Assembly (NCBI RefSeq): GCF_000151315.2
Contig: NW_011887293.1
Coordinates: 1,681,208 to 1,745,207, forward strand
Source of the DNA: Capsaspora owczarzaki ATCC 30864
Lineage: Eukaryota > Opisthokonta > Filasterea
Direction of reading: 5' to 3'
Length of the DNA: 64,000 nt
The notes beneath the pieces are model-generated. The model was not told the origin of the DNA. It saw nothing but the letters and a program-made list of their open reading frames with translations, and did no database searches. The stretch's first letter is position 1, and every line of letters starts with the position of its first letter. Of this stretch, positions 27,138 to 36,836 are shown one piece after another. A program made the translations under genes and the position numbers.

Positions 27138-30093
27138 TTAATCGAGCTCCAAGTCCTGAGGGCTCTGCGGTCGCTGACGAGGAGTGAGCGACGGACCATA
27201 ATGGCGAATGATTGCTAGAGCCGGCGAGTCGGGTGGGTTTGAGCGATTCGATGGCAAGGAACGAGGATCAGCTTCGGAGACTTGGAGTGCGTGCTCGGCT
27301 GCAGGAGCGACTGCTACCACATCCGACTCAAGCACCGAGGCTGTCTCGTTGTGTGACGTAGCATCATTGTCATTCCGCGGCGCTGCGTTCGATTCTGGGA
27401 GTTCATTAGTAGTGCCGCTATTCGCGCTGACGGCTCCATTGTCGATAGAAGGTGCTTCAACTGCAACATCCGCAACCACTGCAGCATGAACAAGAATGGC
27501 AGGGTCTCGGACAAGCACTTCCAATGGGTTGACGTGAGCCTGTGGCTGATTCCGACGCTCCATTTCAACCCGTGCGCGTTGACGGCGTTCTGCATCCTCC
27601 AGATTGGTCGGTGCCGACCCGTCAAACAATTGGGAGAAAAACCGGGACAGCGGACGCAACGTGATAAAGTAGAACGTTGGCATGGCCGGGATGACTTGAA
27701 TAACAGACGCGCCTCGAGGAGCCAGGATGCCCCGGACACGAGTGCTCGTGCGTGCCAATTGCGCAAGCAAGTACCCGCCAAAGAGATACAGCACAAAGCC
27801 CAGTAAGAGCACGTTGAAGGATGCGAGCAAGTTGTGGAAGAACATGTTGCTGATCAACGACCGCGGCGAACCCAGCCCACCCAACATGCAGGTGGTCGTC
27901 GAAACGGCGAGGGTGGACACAAGCAATCCGCTGTCCCTAGTTTCGGCGACGGTGACCGAGATGACTTGCGCAGGAAGCTGTTTGCGTTGTGACTGGCTGG
28001 AATGGAGCAAGAGTTGAACGTAGGTGGCAAGATCTGCAAGCGAGACGTCGCTGACGGCCACTGCGCAAGCAGTCTGCCTTCCCATTGTCGCGAGAGAGAC
28101 TGGCATTTCGGCCAGCCTTTGCAAATCGCCGCCAGACGACGCAAGATACGCCTGGCAAGTGTCCAGCTTGTTCGTTGGCTGTTTCTTGTCATTCCATGCA
28201 ACGAACGACAGGTTTGCGGACACGTCGCAGCCTTGACACAGCAATGAGAATTGTTCCAGCGCATCCGCATCACGCGAAAGGGATCGGGTCAAAACGTCAA
28301 CCAGAATTTCATCTGGAGACATTGCTCTACCACGCGAGGCGGCATTCGCTGAGTACTCTGGCAGATCGGGCACAACAAGGGTCCAGGCGGGCAATGAAGC
28401 TAGCAGCGTGGATAGAGGTGCATGGATCTGGACTGCAATTTCGACCTTGTGACCAAACTCAACGGACGTCACGAATGGGGCCGAATCGACAGGGAGGAAT
28501 GCTGTGAGCGGCGAAACTTCCAGGCGATAGGCGGCCGAGAAGGCGACAAACGTTGCAGTGTGCACCAGCCTTGCGCCGGCTGACCATGCGAGCGACGACA
28601 TGACATATCGCGACAATAGCGGCGCGGACTCTGGCTGAACTAACACGGGTAGTCGCCTGGAGCTGTGTGGCCTGCTGTTTGCCAAAGCTTGTTCGTCGCT
28701 CTCGCTTCCTTGGTTTCGGCGGGAGTCGGCAACAGGAGATGGCCAAGCCACCTCTGTGCGGCAAAACTTGAAACTCGGCAAAGCGTGACAAATCAAGCGG
28801 CGCAATGAAGGCTTGCCAGTCTCAACGGCTGCCTCATGGCGCTCAGCCTCACGGGCGAGCACATCGCTGAAAGTAACGTTTGTTTCGTGGTTGATTTCTG
28901 CGAGCCGGTAGAACGAGTTTTCCACAGAGGTTCGCTCAAATCGAGGAAACTGGCGTCTGAGCGCGGGGGTCGACAAAGCTCCAACGAGTGTTGCCTCCGA
29001 GCGCTTCATCATGCAGTTGAAGCAAACGCCAGACGGCTCAACGTGCACGCGATCGGGTGATGAAGGTGTCAGGACGGGAACGGCGGCTGCGACGCGTTCG
29101 TTCAACTGCCAATACTGTAGCTGCGCTGTTCCAGATGCCAAATCGTCCGAACTCGCTTTCCTGCCAAGAAGGAAGCAAGGAAGCAGTCACCAACACCGAA
29201 CAAACAACATCAGTCAAAGACAAGGAAAAAAAAAGAAAGAAAAAAAGGTCAGCTGTGTGTGCAGCTGTGTGTGCGGGTCTCTTACCACTGGAACTGCTGC
29301 AGTCCAGCTGCATTCGAGCGGTTGTTGGGGAATGGCGGAACACGCAGCACAATATCAATATCGAGCGCGTCATCTGCGTTGCGGAAAATGCCTGGCTCTG
29401 GCTCAAAGCGACCCGATTGAAACGCTCGTCTGCCCCAGACAAGACAAAGTTGAGGTGAATAAACTCCACAACAATTCCACCCATCAACGTCAGGATAGGA
29501 TTGACTACTTGCCTCCGGACATGCTGCATGAGCATGACTCCGTGGGGTGCGGTTGGAAAGTAAAATCGGAGACGCGGTTCGCGCCGAGTTGCATCTGCAA
29601 TGGGGTTGCAAAGCTGGACCGATCCGCGTGCAGCTCGAACGGGAGAAGCTTCCTCGGTATCCTCGCTATTGCTTGACGGTCCTTCTTCTGAGCTTGCTGC
29701 TGCCGGTGGTGGTGGCGGTGGCGGTAGATGACTCGTTGACGCAGAGTTCGAGGTGGAAGCAGATTCAGCATCTGCAGAGAAGCCAGCTGGCGTCTTCAGG
29801 CTGGCAACTCGACCAGGCATATCGTCATCATTGATGCTCGTGCCAGCAGGAACAGTCTTGGCTGCGACAGATCGGTCTGGCGGCGCAAGTCCCAATTCTC
29901 GCTGCAGCAGCTGAGCACCCCGCGCGTGCGCACTGGTACTACTCGGCGGAGGTCCGCTATCATGAGCCCTGCAATGCACGCCTTCATCGTTGATGATGCA
30001 CGCTGCACGCCTCAGCACGTCATTGGCAGGCGGCGTGACGAGCAGCATGGCCGCAACCAGCACCGACGCTGCGACTCGTGCACCAATCCACAT
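27138..30093 (-). CDS. Unrecognised two-membrane-segment protein
   Basis: Three exons (30093-29513, 29429-29286, 29160-27138) give 915 aa with a consistent frame. The N-terminus has a signal-anchor-like segment (residues 1-26: MWIGARVAASVLVAAMLLVT, then PPANDV). It is followed by a Ser/Pro-rich stretch and a ~450-residue region of mixed composition with many cysteines (for example CFNCMMKR, CHALPSFKFCR, LCQGCDVSANLS). A strong transmembrane helix lies near residues 680-705 (FNVLLLGFVLYLFGGYLLAQ), and an Arg/Ala-rich ~200-residue tail is probably cytosolic. This suggests a lumenal or extracellular domain between two membrane anchors, with both ends on the same side. Intron 1 uses a GC donor (CGGAG|GCAAGT). 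PIG-S was compared from memory because of the topology but the sequences do not match. No function is proposed. Confidence 0.7.
29430..29512 (-). other. GC-AG intron in the membrane-protein gene
   Basis: The donor reads CGGAG|GCAAGT, a near-perfect GC-type consensus, and the acceptor TGGGGCAG|ACGAGC. Removing 83 bases switches to the frame that continues RAFQSGRFEPEPGIFRNADD and joins the next exon correctly. Reading through would force an out-of-frame junction downstream. Confidence 0.7.
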
Positions 30094-30422
30094 TAGACGA
30101 CTAAGCTCAACGGGCAAGAGGCCAAGACAATACGGAAGGCGATGAGTGCCTCAATGTAACAATGCGATGAAAATTGTTACCGTACCTTTTCCTCCAATCT
30201 CAGAGCAAAAGAAGGAAGGAAGGAAGGAAACCGAAGTGGCCTCAATGGCGGGACGGTGCGATCAATCTTGTCACCATCCTCCAATGAATCATCCAACAAT
30301 CCAACCTTACAACTGACCTTCCAACAACAACAATGTTGAAAAAGAGTTCTTCATTCAAAATCCATACAAACTCATAAAATAAAAAAAAAAAAACCAAAAA
30401 TTCAATCTTATTTTTTTTTGCA
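30094..30422. promoter_or_regulatory. Divergent region between membrane-protein gene and MCU
   Basis: These 329 bases lie between two divergent start codons (30093 - and 30423 +) and include GAAGGAAG repeats near 30210-30230 and A/T runs at 30380-30418. They presumably hold both promoters. No core motif was identified. Confidence 0.4.
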
Positions 30423-32187
30423 ATGGTTTTCGCTGCAGGATCATTGACGCGCTTGTCGCAGATCGTGCTGCGCGCGCCCGTTTCCGCCGCTGCTCCTGTA
30501 ACGCCATCGCTCTTTGCTGTGCTCTCGTTCGCCCCCCCCCCCTGCCCTCCCCCTCCCATTGATCGACTTGGGTGAGGGTTGTTGCTTTGCTCACAACGAG
30601 ATTTTTTTTTTTTTTTTTTCCAGACCGTTCGTCGTTTCGCCTCGTTCGTTCCTGTTGCCGCTTCCGCTGACTCTGGTACGCATGCTACACTCTGCCACCC
30701 TACATCCAGCTTGCTCCTCTCTCTCTCTCTCTCTCGTCTCCTGCGTTTGTTGCTTTGAACGAAACTCAAACAAAAAGTCACCAAAACAAGGACGAAGATT
30801 TTTTTTTTTTTTTTTTTTTTTGGTTTTCCTTTCTCTTCTTCTTCTTCCACTTCCGAATGTGGGGGAGGGGGGATGAGCACAGCCAAACCAACGCTGTCTC
30901 TCCTGCCATCTGTCCTTTATGGTCACTTTGTCTGCGTCGTCGTCTCGTTCTTCAGTCGATCCAAAAAAGATCTGCGAATGAACGAACTGTTTTTTTTTGT
31001 CTTTTCTTTCTTTTTTACAAAATTTGCCTTTTTTTTTTTTTTTTTTTTTTTGATTTTCGTTCAATTCTTTGCCAATTTCACGTCAATCATTTTTGCTCGT
31101 GTCTTGCTTGAAATGCTAACGTTGGACTTTGCAAACAAAAACTTCCATCTCTCCTTTTTTTTTTTTTTGCTCGCAGCGAACAAGGTCTCGGTCGTCAACG
31201 GCATCCCAATGCTACGACTTGCGATCGGCGCCCACCCCGTCACGGCTTTCACGCTTGTGCCCGGCACTACGATCGGCTCGCTCGCCAAAAATATCGCTGA
31301 TGAGCTTGGCGCAAAAGATCCGATACAGGTTGCGCTTGCGGACGGAACTCCGTTCTCCAGCTCGTCGGATGTCCGCATTCTCACAAAGACCCCGTTCAAG
31401 GTGGTTTCTGGCCAACGCCAGGCTGATATCAGCGTTTCGGAGGCAACAACAGCTGGTACGCGACCTGGTACTCTTTTTTTGTTTTCATATCCCATCTGGC
31501 ACCCCCCCCCAATGTTTTTTGGTCGCTGATTTGTATTCGTATTTTGTGTGTTTTGATTTTTGCTTTTGGTTTTTGTGCACAGCTGCCCTCCATTCAGACA
31601 AGCTCAACCCCGAACTCGCGTCTGCAATCAAGCGCATGCAACACGTGCTTGATGTTGACAAGGAGATTGAGGACAAAAAGTGAGTTTCTTTTTTGTCGAA
31701 AGTCGTGTCTTCCTCAGCCAAACACCGCGTTCTTCTCACTTTCTTGCCCTTGCGCATTTGCAGGATTGAACTCGCGACGACGATCGGAAACATCTCTTCC
31801 GAGCTTGCGCCGCTGCAAAAGGTCAAGGACGAGCTCGATGTGAAGGCTGCCGCTCACACCAACCGCTTGGCATGGTTTGGTCTTGCCGCCATGTCGTTCC
31901 AGTTTGGCGTGCTCGCCCAGTTGACGTGGTTTGAGTATTCCTGGGATATTGTCGAACCCATCACCTACTTTGTGACATACTCGGCTGTCATTGGCGCGTA
32001 CGCGTACTACGTGCTGACCAAGTCGAATTACGAGTTCACTGGCGTCCAGGAGCGCAAGTGGCTCCAGTTCTTGCATTCCCAGGGACCAAAGCGAGGCCTT
32101 GATATTCAGCGCTACAATCACCTGCGAGACTCACTCGCTGCCGCCGAGGCCAAGCTCGCTCAGCTGAAGACTATTCATTCCGATTAA
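30423..32187 (+). CDS. MCU: Mitochondrial calcium uniporter pore subunit
   Basis: Five exons (30423-30497, 30624-30675, 31177-31455, 31583-31679, 31764-32187) give 308 aa. The first two exons encode an Arg/Ala/Ser presequence (QIVLRAPVSAAAP, TVRRFASFVPVAAS). An N-terminal MCU domain follows, then a coiled-coil (SAIKRMQHVLDVDKEIEDKK), two transmembrane helices and the second coiled-coil. The signature pore loop is present as WDIVEPITYF (Asp and Glu of the DxxE selectivity filter, about residues 228-233), preceded by FGVLAQLTWFEYS as in animal MCU. The product conducts Ca2+ across the inner mitochondrial membrane. Two GT donors 12 bases apart close exon 3 (31455 and 31467), both in phase, so an isoform with four extra residues is possible. 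Confidence 0.95.
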
Positions 32188-32612
32188 TTGCGGTTTTTTA
32201 CGCTCGTTTCCGTCCCCCCCCCTTCATCCCCTGTTTGATTTGTGTGATTTAACTTTTTGCCACATCATTTTTCACCTGCTCGCTTGAAAAATCAGCGCCC
32301 TGTTTTTCCAAGTAAACTAGGAAATTTTGGTGGTACTCTTTCCTCCATCATTGCAACAAGTGACGAGTTATTGTGTCACAAGAAGCAACATCTTCCACCA
32401 TGCCAAGTACTAGAGCACGATGAGACAGGAAGGGTGCGAGATAAGCCAGGCGGAAGGCAGCGAGGTATGGCATTCCTGACTGACTCCGAACTCAAAGTTA
32501 GCGAAAATCAACATTGCATGAGCTCGAGGTTTGAAAAAAAAAAAAAAAGACGAAATGGATGGCGCTTTTGCATTTGAATGGAACCAAAAAAATTCACATG
32601 CCACAGCGACTT
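32188..32612. other. Convergent intergenic region
   Basis: These 425 bases lie between the MCU stop and the stop of the glycine C-acetyltransferase gene on the other strand. They contain 3' UTRs and a 14-base A run near 32534. No gene was seen. Confidence 0.5.
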
Positions 32613-34744
32613 TTAAGCAATGACCTTCAGCGAGCGACCAACTTCGATGAAAGCATCCACAGCGCGGTCAAGCTGCTCGCGGGTGTGGGAAGCCGAGATT
32701 TGAACGCGAATACGAGCTTTGCCTGGATGTCACGAACAACAACACATCAATCGTCAGAGGTTTTGTGCAAAAGCTTTCAAAAGAACGACGCGTGAGATTG
32801 TGCACACTCACCCTTGGGGACGACGGGGAAGCTGAAGCCAATAACGTAAATGCCCTTCTTGAGCATGGCGTCAGCAAATTCAGAGGCGAGCCGAGCATCG
32901 CCAAGCCAAACGGGGCAGATGGGATGGTGCTTATCACCCTACAGCGCGCAGCCAGCAAAAAGGACATGAGAAGGGTTCCAAAAGGTGGTGTGAGTGCATC
33001 ACGAATACTTAACACAGAGAAAGAGGAGAAAAAAAATTGCCAATGTCTAGCGTACAAGAATCGTGAAGCCAGCCTTCGTCATGCGCTCGCGGAAGTGAGT
33101 CGTGTTTGAGGCGACAGTCTGGCAGAGCGACGTATCGCGCTGGAGAATGTCAAACGCCTTGCTCGAGGCACCAACGACAGCGGGGGCGAGCGTGTTCGAG
33201 AAAAGGTACGGGCGCGCGCGCTGACGAAGCAGGTCAATCACAGCCTGCGGACCGGTGGTGTAGCCGCCAGAAGCGCCACCCATGGCCTTGCCGAGGGTCG
33301 AGTTGATGATGTCGACACGGCCGACGACATTCAAGAACTCTTCCGTACCGCTGTATGACCAAACACAAAAAAAAATAAATATTAAAAAGTTTGAAACAAA
33401 AAAAAAAAAAACAAAAAAAAGAGGATTGAGCGGACAGCAAACGAGACCAGCCACGCCCTCAAAGCCCGTTTGTACTCACCGGCCCGTCTTGCCAAAGAAG
33501 CCTGTAGCATGGCACTCGTCGATGAACACCAGCGCGTTGTACTTTTCAGCAAGATCACAAATCTCCTTGAGCGGAGCGACGTTGCCATCCATGCTGAAGA
33601 CACCGTCAGTGACAATCATGCGCATGCGCGCGTTCTTGCTGGCCTCGAGTTGAGCAGTCAAGTCTGTGGACGGGCGTGATGTGGGTGTGCGTTTTTTTTT
33701 TTTGTTTTTTTTTTTTTTTTTTTGGATTCCAAGGCAGGAAGTCAGTTCATGTTACCCACTTTGTCTCTCGCACGTTAAGCTGTAAATCACACTCACCTGC
33801 AATGTCGCGATGCTTGTACTTGTACTTTTGCGCCTTGCAGAGACGGATGCCGTCAATGATGGAGGCATGGTTGAGTTCGTCGCTGATGACGGCGTCCTCG
33901 GCTGTGAGCAGCGTTTCGAAAATGCCTGCGTTGGCATCAAAGCAGCTGGGGAACAGAATGGCATCTTCACGACCGTGGAAGGCGGCGATCTTCTTTTCGA
34001 GATCCTTGTGAATGTCCTGCAGAAAAGAGTCAAGTGTATATGTTCGGTCAGTTTCGGACTGGACGCTCACCTCCAAACGGTTTGCATCATCACCAAAGAA
34101 GCTTTTGAGAAGCGTTGCTCGTGTTCGACGAGCAGTGGTCATTGCTTCAAGTGCGTCGTCGTCGTTACCTGCGTGCCGCAAATGAAGCGGACCGAGCTGA
34201 GGCCAGCGCCGTGAGTGACGAGCGCCTCCTTGGCAGCATCGACGACCTGACAAATCATCCATTCAAACAATCAAAGCAGTCACAAGCAAACCGAGAGTGA
34301 GCTTTTGGTTTTTTTGCTTTGGGAACGAAGCCAAGCGATCACGAATGGAACAAGGAAGTGCAGCTTGGCAAAGGCCTTGAACTCGCTCGTATGCGTCTGC
34401 CTGTGCAAATTGCATATGATGATGATGATGATGATGATGATGAAGATGAGCGTCTGCGTCGTTACCTCGGGGTGGTTTGCAAGGCCAAGGTAGTTGTTTG
34501 CGCAAAAGTTGAGGACGGGCTGCGAGCCGGACGAAGCGACCGTGATGAGGGCGGACTGCGGCGAGGTGATCACTCGCTCGGCCTTGAAGGTGCCAGCGGC
34601 GCGGATCTCGGCCAGCTGTGCGTTGGCAATGTCGGTGAGCTTGTTGCGCGCGGCGGAGGTCGAGTACGCACTCGCAGGCGCAGAAGCAAGCAGGCGACCG
34701 AGCACTGTGTGAATCCCATAAAGCAGCATGGCACAGCACAGCAT
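32613..34744 (-). CDS. GCAT: Glycine C-acetyltransferase (2-amino-3-ketobutyrate CoA ligase), mitochondrial
   Basis: Seven exons (34744-34466, 34246-34169, 34016-33797, 33663-33480, 33350-33056, 32938-32812, 32722-32613) give 430 aa. This PLP enzyme converts 2-amino-3-ketobutyrate and CoA to glycine and acetyl-CoA in threonine breakdown. Family landmarks: [103 protein letters not shown] (PLP lysine, about residue 275), [17 protein letters not shown] and [19 protein letters not shown]. The N-terminus ([19 protein letters not shown]) looks like a mitochondrial presequence. A second in-frame ATG at 34729 could also be the start. Length and sequence are typical of the family. Confidence 0.95.
34413..34445. 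repeat. GAT trinucleotide repeat in intron
   Basis: About ten GAT units lie in intron 1 of the glycine C-acetyltransferase gene. They were read directly. Confidence 0.9.
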
Positions 34745-35148
34745 TGAGCACGTATGTAGGTTGTTGGATCAACATTCAATCATGAGCAAACAAAGAAGAG
34801 ATGGAGCAAAAGGATGGAGCAAAGGGTAGAGCGAGAGGGGATAAGGGGGATAAGGGATCATATAAGGGATCCTATGAAGCGACGTACTGGTCAAACGAGA
34901 GGAAGCAGAGGATGCCATTTGTTGGGAGAGAAAAAAACAAGGAGTGCAAGAATATTAATAAGGCTACAACAATTCAAAAAGCAAGACCTCTACTCTATTT
35001 CATGGGGGTGTGCTGTAGGAGCTAATAGTGATTTATTGCGCGACATTGCGCCACACTTTTTGCAACGTGGGTCGAATGCCTCACAAAACTCACAAAAGTG
35101 AGCTGAGCTGCACGGAGCGAGCTTTTGGAGGAAAACCATTGGAAGAAT
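34745..35148. other. Intergenic region between two minus-strand genes
   Basis: These 404 bases hold the upstream region of the glycine C-acetyltransferase gene and the 3' UTR of the ankyrin gene. A short cluster of GGATAAGGG/GGATCA-like repeats lies at 34838-34880. No gene was recognised. Confidence 0.45.
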
Positions 35149-36600
35149 TTAACTACTGGACGAACGCGGTTGCGATACTTGAGCGGCAGATTGTGGTTGT
35201 CGTTGCTGAGGTACGGATTGCGACTGCTGCTGCTGCTGCTGCCGCTGAGCTTGCTGCTGAGATTGTTGCTGACTTTGCTGGTGGGCACTACGAATACGCG
35301 CCACGTCGGCCACGGCAGTATTCAGTCGGTCGAGGTCGTCTTGTTTCAGCCACTTTGCCGCATGCGCCACATCAGCTCCTGCCAGGATGAGAACGCGCGC
35401 AACAGAGCTGTGCTGTCGAACGATGGCGTAGAAAAGAGCCGCGTGGTCGGAGGTCGTGGTGATGAGATTCACGTCCGCCTTCGCCTTGATGAGATCCACC
35501 ACGATTCTCTCTTGCCCCCGTTGACTGGCAGCCATGAGTGCCGTCCACCCGCCATGCGATCGCGCGTTGATATCGGCACCACCGGCAAGCAGCGCGCGCA
35601 CGGCAAACAGCTGGCCTTCCGCCGCGGCACGCATCAGAGGCGTGTTTCCGGAAGAGTCCTTCACATCGGGCCGCACGCCGTGCTTCAGTAGGTTTGATAT
35701 GACGGCATCGTGTCCAAAAGCGGCTGCTTGAAAGATGCACGCTGTGCCATCGGGCGATACGTAATTCGGATTGGCGCCCGCCTGCAGCAGCGCCGCCACG
35801 GCATCAGCGTGGCCTTCTTTGCACGCCGTGAGCAGCGCCGTCCATCCGCGGTTGTTGGGCTGGTCCACTCGGGCCCCGCGACTGGCCAGCACGGGAATGA
35901 GATGTGCATGACCATTCCGTGCAGCACCAAACAAGGCATTGACACCAGTGCGGGTCGTCAGGTGCACGTCGGCGCCGGCGTCCAGCAAGATTTGGACAAT
36001 GCCAGTATATCCGTTCGACGCCGCGCTAATCAGCGCAGTGAATCCGTCCTTGTTCTGGGCGTTGAGCATTGTGTCGCGCACTTGTCGCATGCGCAGTAAC
36101 CGCTGCACGTTGAGCTCGTCGTTCTTGGTCGCAGCCATGTAGAGCGGCGTCAGCGGCGCAAGCTCAGTCGTCACCGCAGCGCCACGCAACGAGCGGCCCG
36201 GCCCAGCAGTCGTATCGCGCGAAGCGGTGCTTGCACTCGTGAATGACCGGCTCGCTTGGGAGTGGACTTGGGATTGGACTCGGGCGGGAGCATGAGGCGA
36301 GGTCGGAAACCACTGCTGAACGGTGCACAGAGCGCGGCCACTCGCAAGTCCGCCACCAACACGAGCTGACAGAGCATGCAAGGAGGATGAGGAGGGGCGA
36401 CTCCGAGGACTGGCGGGTGGTGGGTGGTCGGCGGCGACGAGGCTGGCAAGGCGGCGCTGTTGTGCTCCAGTGCACGCTCCAGCAGCAAGAGCAGCAGCAG
36501 CAGCAGGAGGAGGAGACTGCTCCAGCCGCAGGTGGAGAGCAGCAGCAGTGCGCTCAAGCCGAGGCAGCGATCGCGATCGCACTGCGAGTGAGGCGAGCAT
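35149..36600 (-). CDS. Ankyrin-repeat protein with presequence-like N-terminus
   Basis: A single exon of 483 aa. The N-terminus (MLASLAVRSRSLPRLERTAA) is Arg-rich with few acidic residues, resembling a mitochondrial presequence, and is followed by a low-complexity Ala/Ser/Pro stretch to about 140. Seven to eight ankyrin repeats then run from about 155 to 420, with repeat cores such as DGFTALISAASNGYTGIVQI, RGWTALLTACKEGHADAVAA, SGNTPLMRAAAEGQLFAVRA and GGWTALMAASQRGQERIVVD. The tail is Gln/Ser-rich. Ankyrin repeats bind protein partners. No enzymatic domain was seen. It lies directly downstream of a longer ankyrin protein of similar plan on the same strand, suggesting an old tandem duplication. 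Confidence 0.9.
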   Translation of the reverse strand: MLASLAVRSRSLPRLERTAAALHLRLEQSPPPAAAAALAAGACTGAQQRRLASLVAADHPPPASPRSRPSSSSLHALSARVGGGLASGRALCTVQQWFPTSPHAPARVQSQVHSQASRSFTSASTASRDTTAGPGRSLRGAAVTTELAPLTPLYMAATKNDELNVQRLLRMRQVRDTMLNAQNKDGFTALISAASNGYTGIVQILLDAGADVHLTTRTGVNALFGAARNGHAHLIPVLASRGARVDQPNNRGWTALLTACKEGHADAVAALLQAGANPNYVSPDGTACIFQAAAFGHDAVISNLLKHGVRPDVKDSSGNTPLMRAAAEGQLFAVRALLAGGADINARSHGGWTALMAASQRGQERIVVDLIKAKADVNLITTTSDHAALFYAIVRQHSSVARVLILAGADVAHAAKWLKQDDLDRLNTAVADVARIRSAHQQSQQQSQQQAQRQQQQQQSQSVPQQRQPQSAAQVSQPRSSSS

Positions 36601-36836
36601 TATAAGAAAAAAAAAAAGCAAGACTGCTCAGACAGCTCAGACAAGACCCCAAAAAGCAACGAAATAAACAAATAAGTACAGTGGATGGCTGCTGGGTCTA
36701 GACACAAAAAATCGAGTGAGAGAGACAATTGGCTTTGACTGCAACTGAATTACAGTGTATTGGAACCAATAAGTAATAGCGTGGAAAAAGCGAGAAGAGA
36801 GACGGCGGTCGATGAAGGAGCAACACGCGACCAGAC

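Noticed and set aside
30591-31064. Lys-rich open frames across MCU introns on the - strand
   Set aside because: They come from translating poly-A/T tracts inside the MCU introns.
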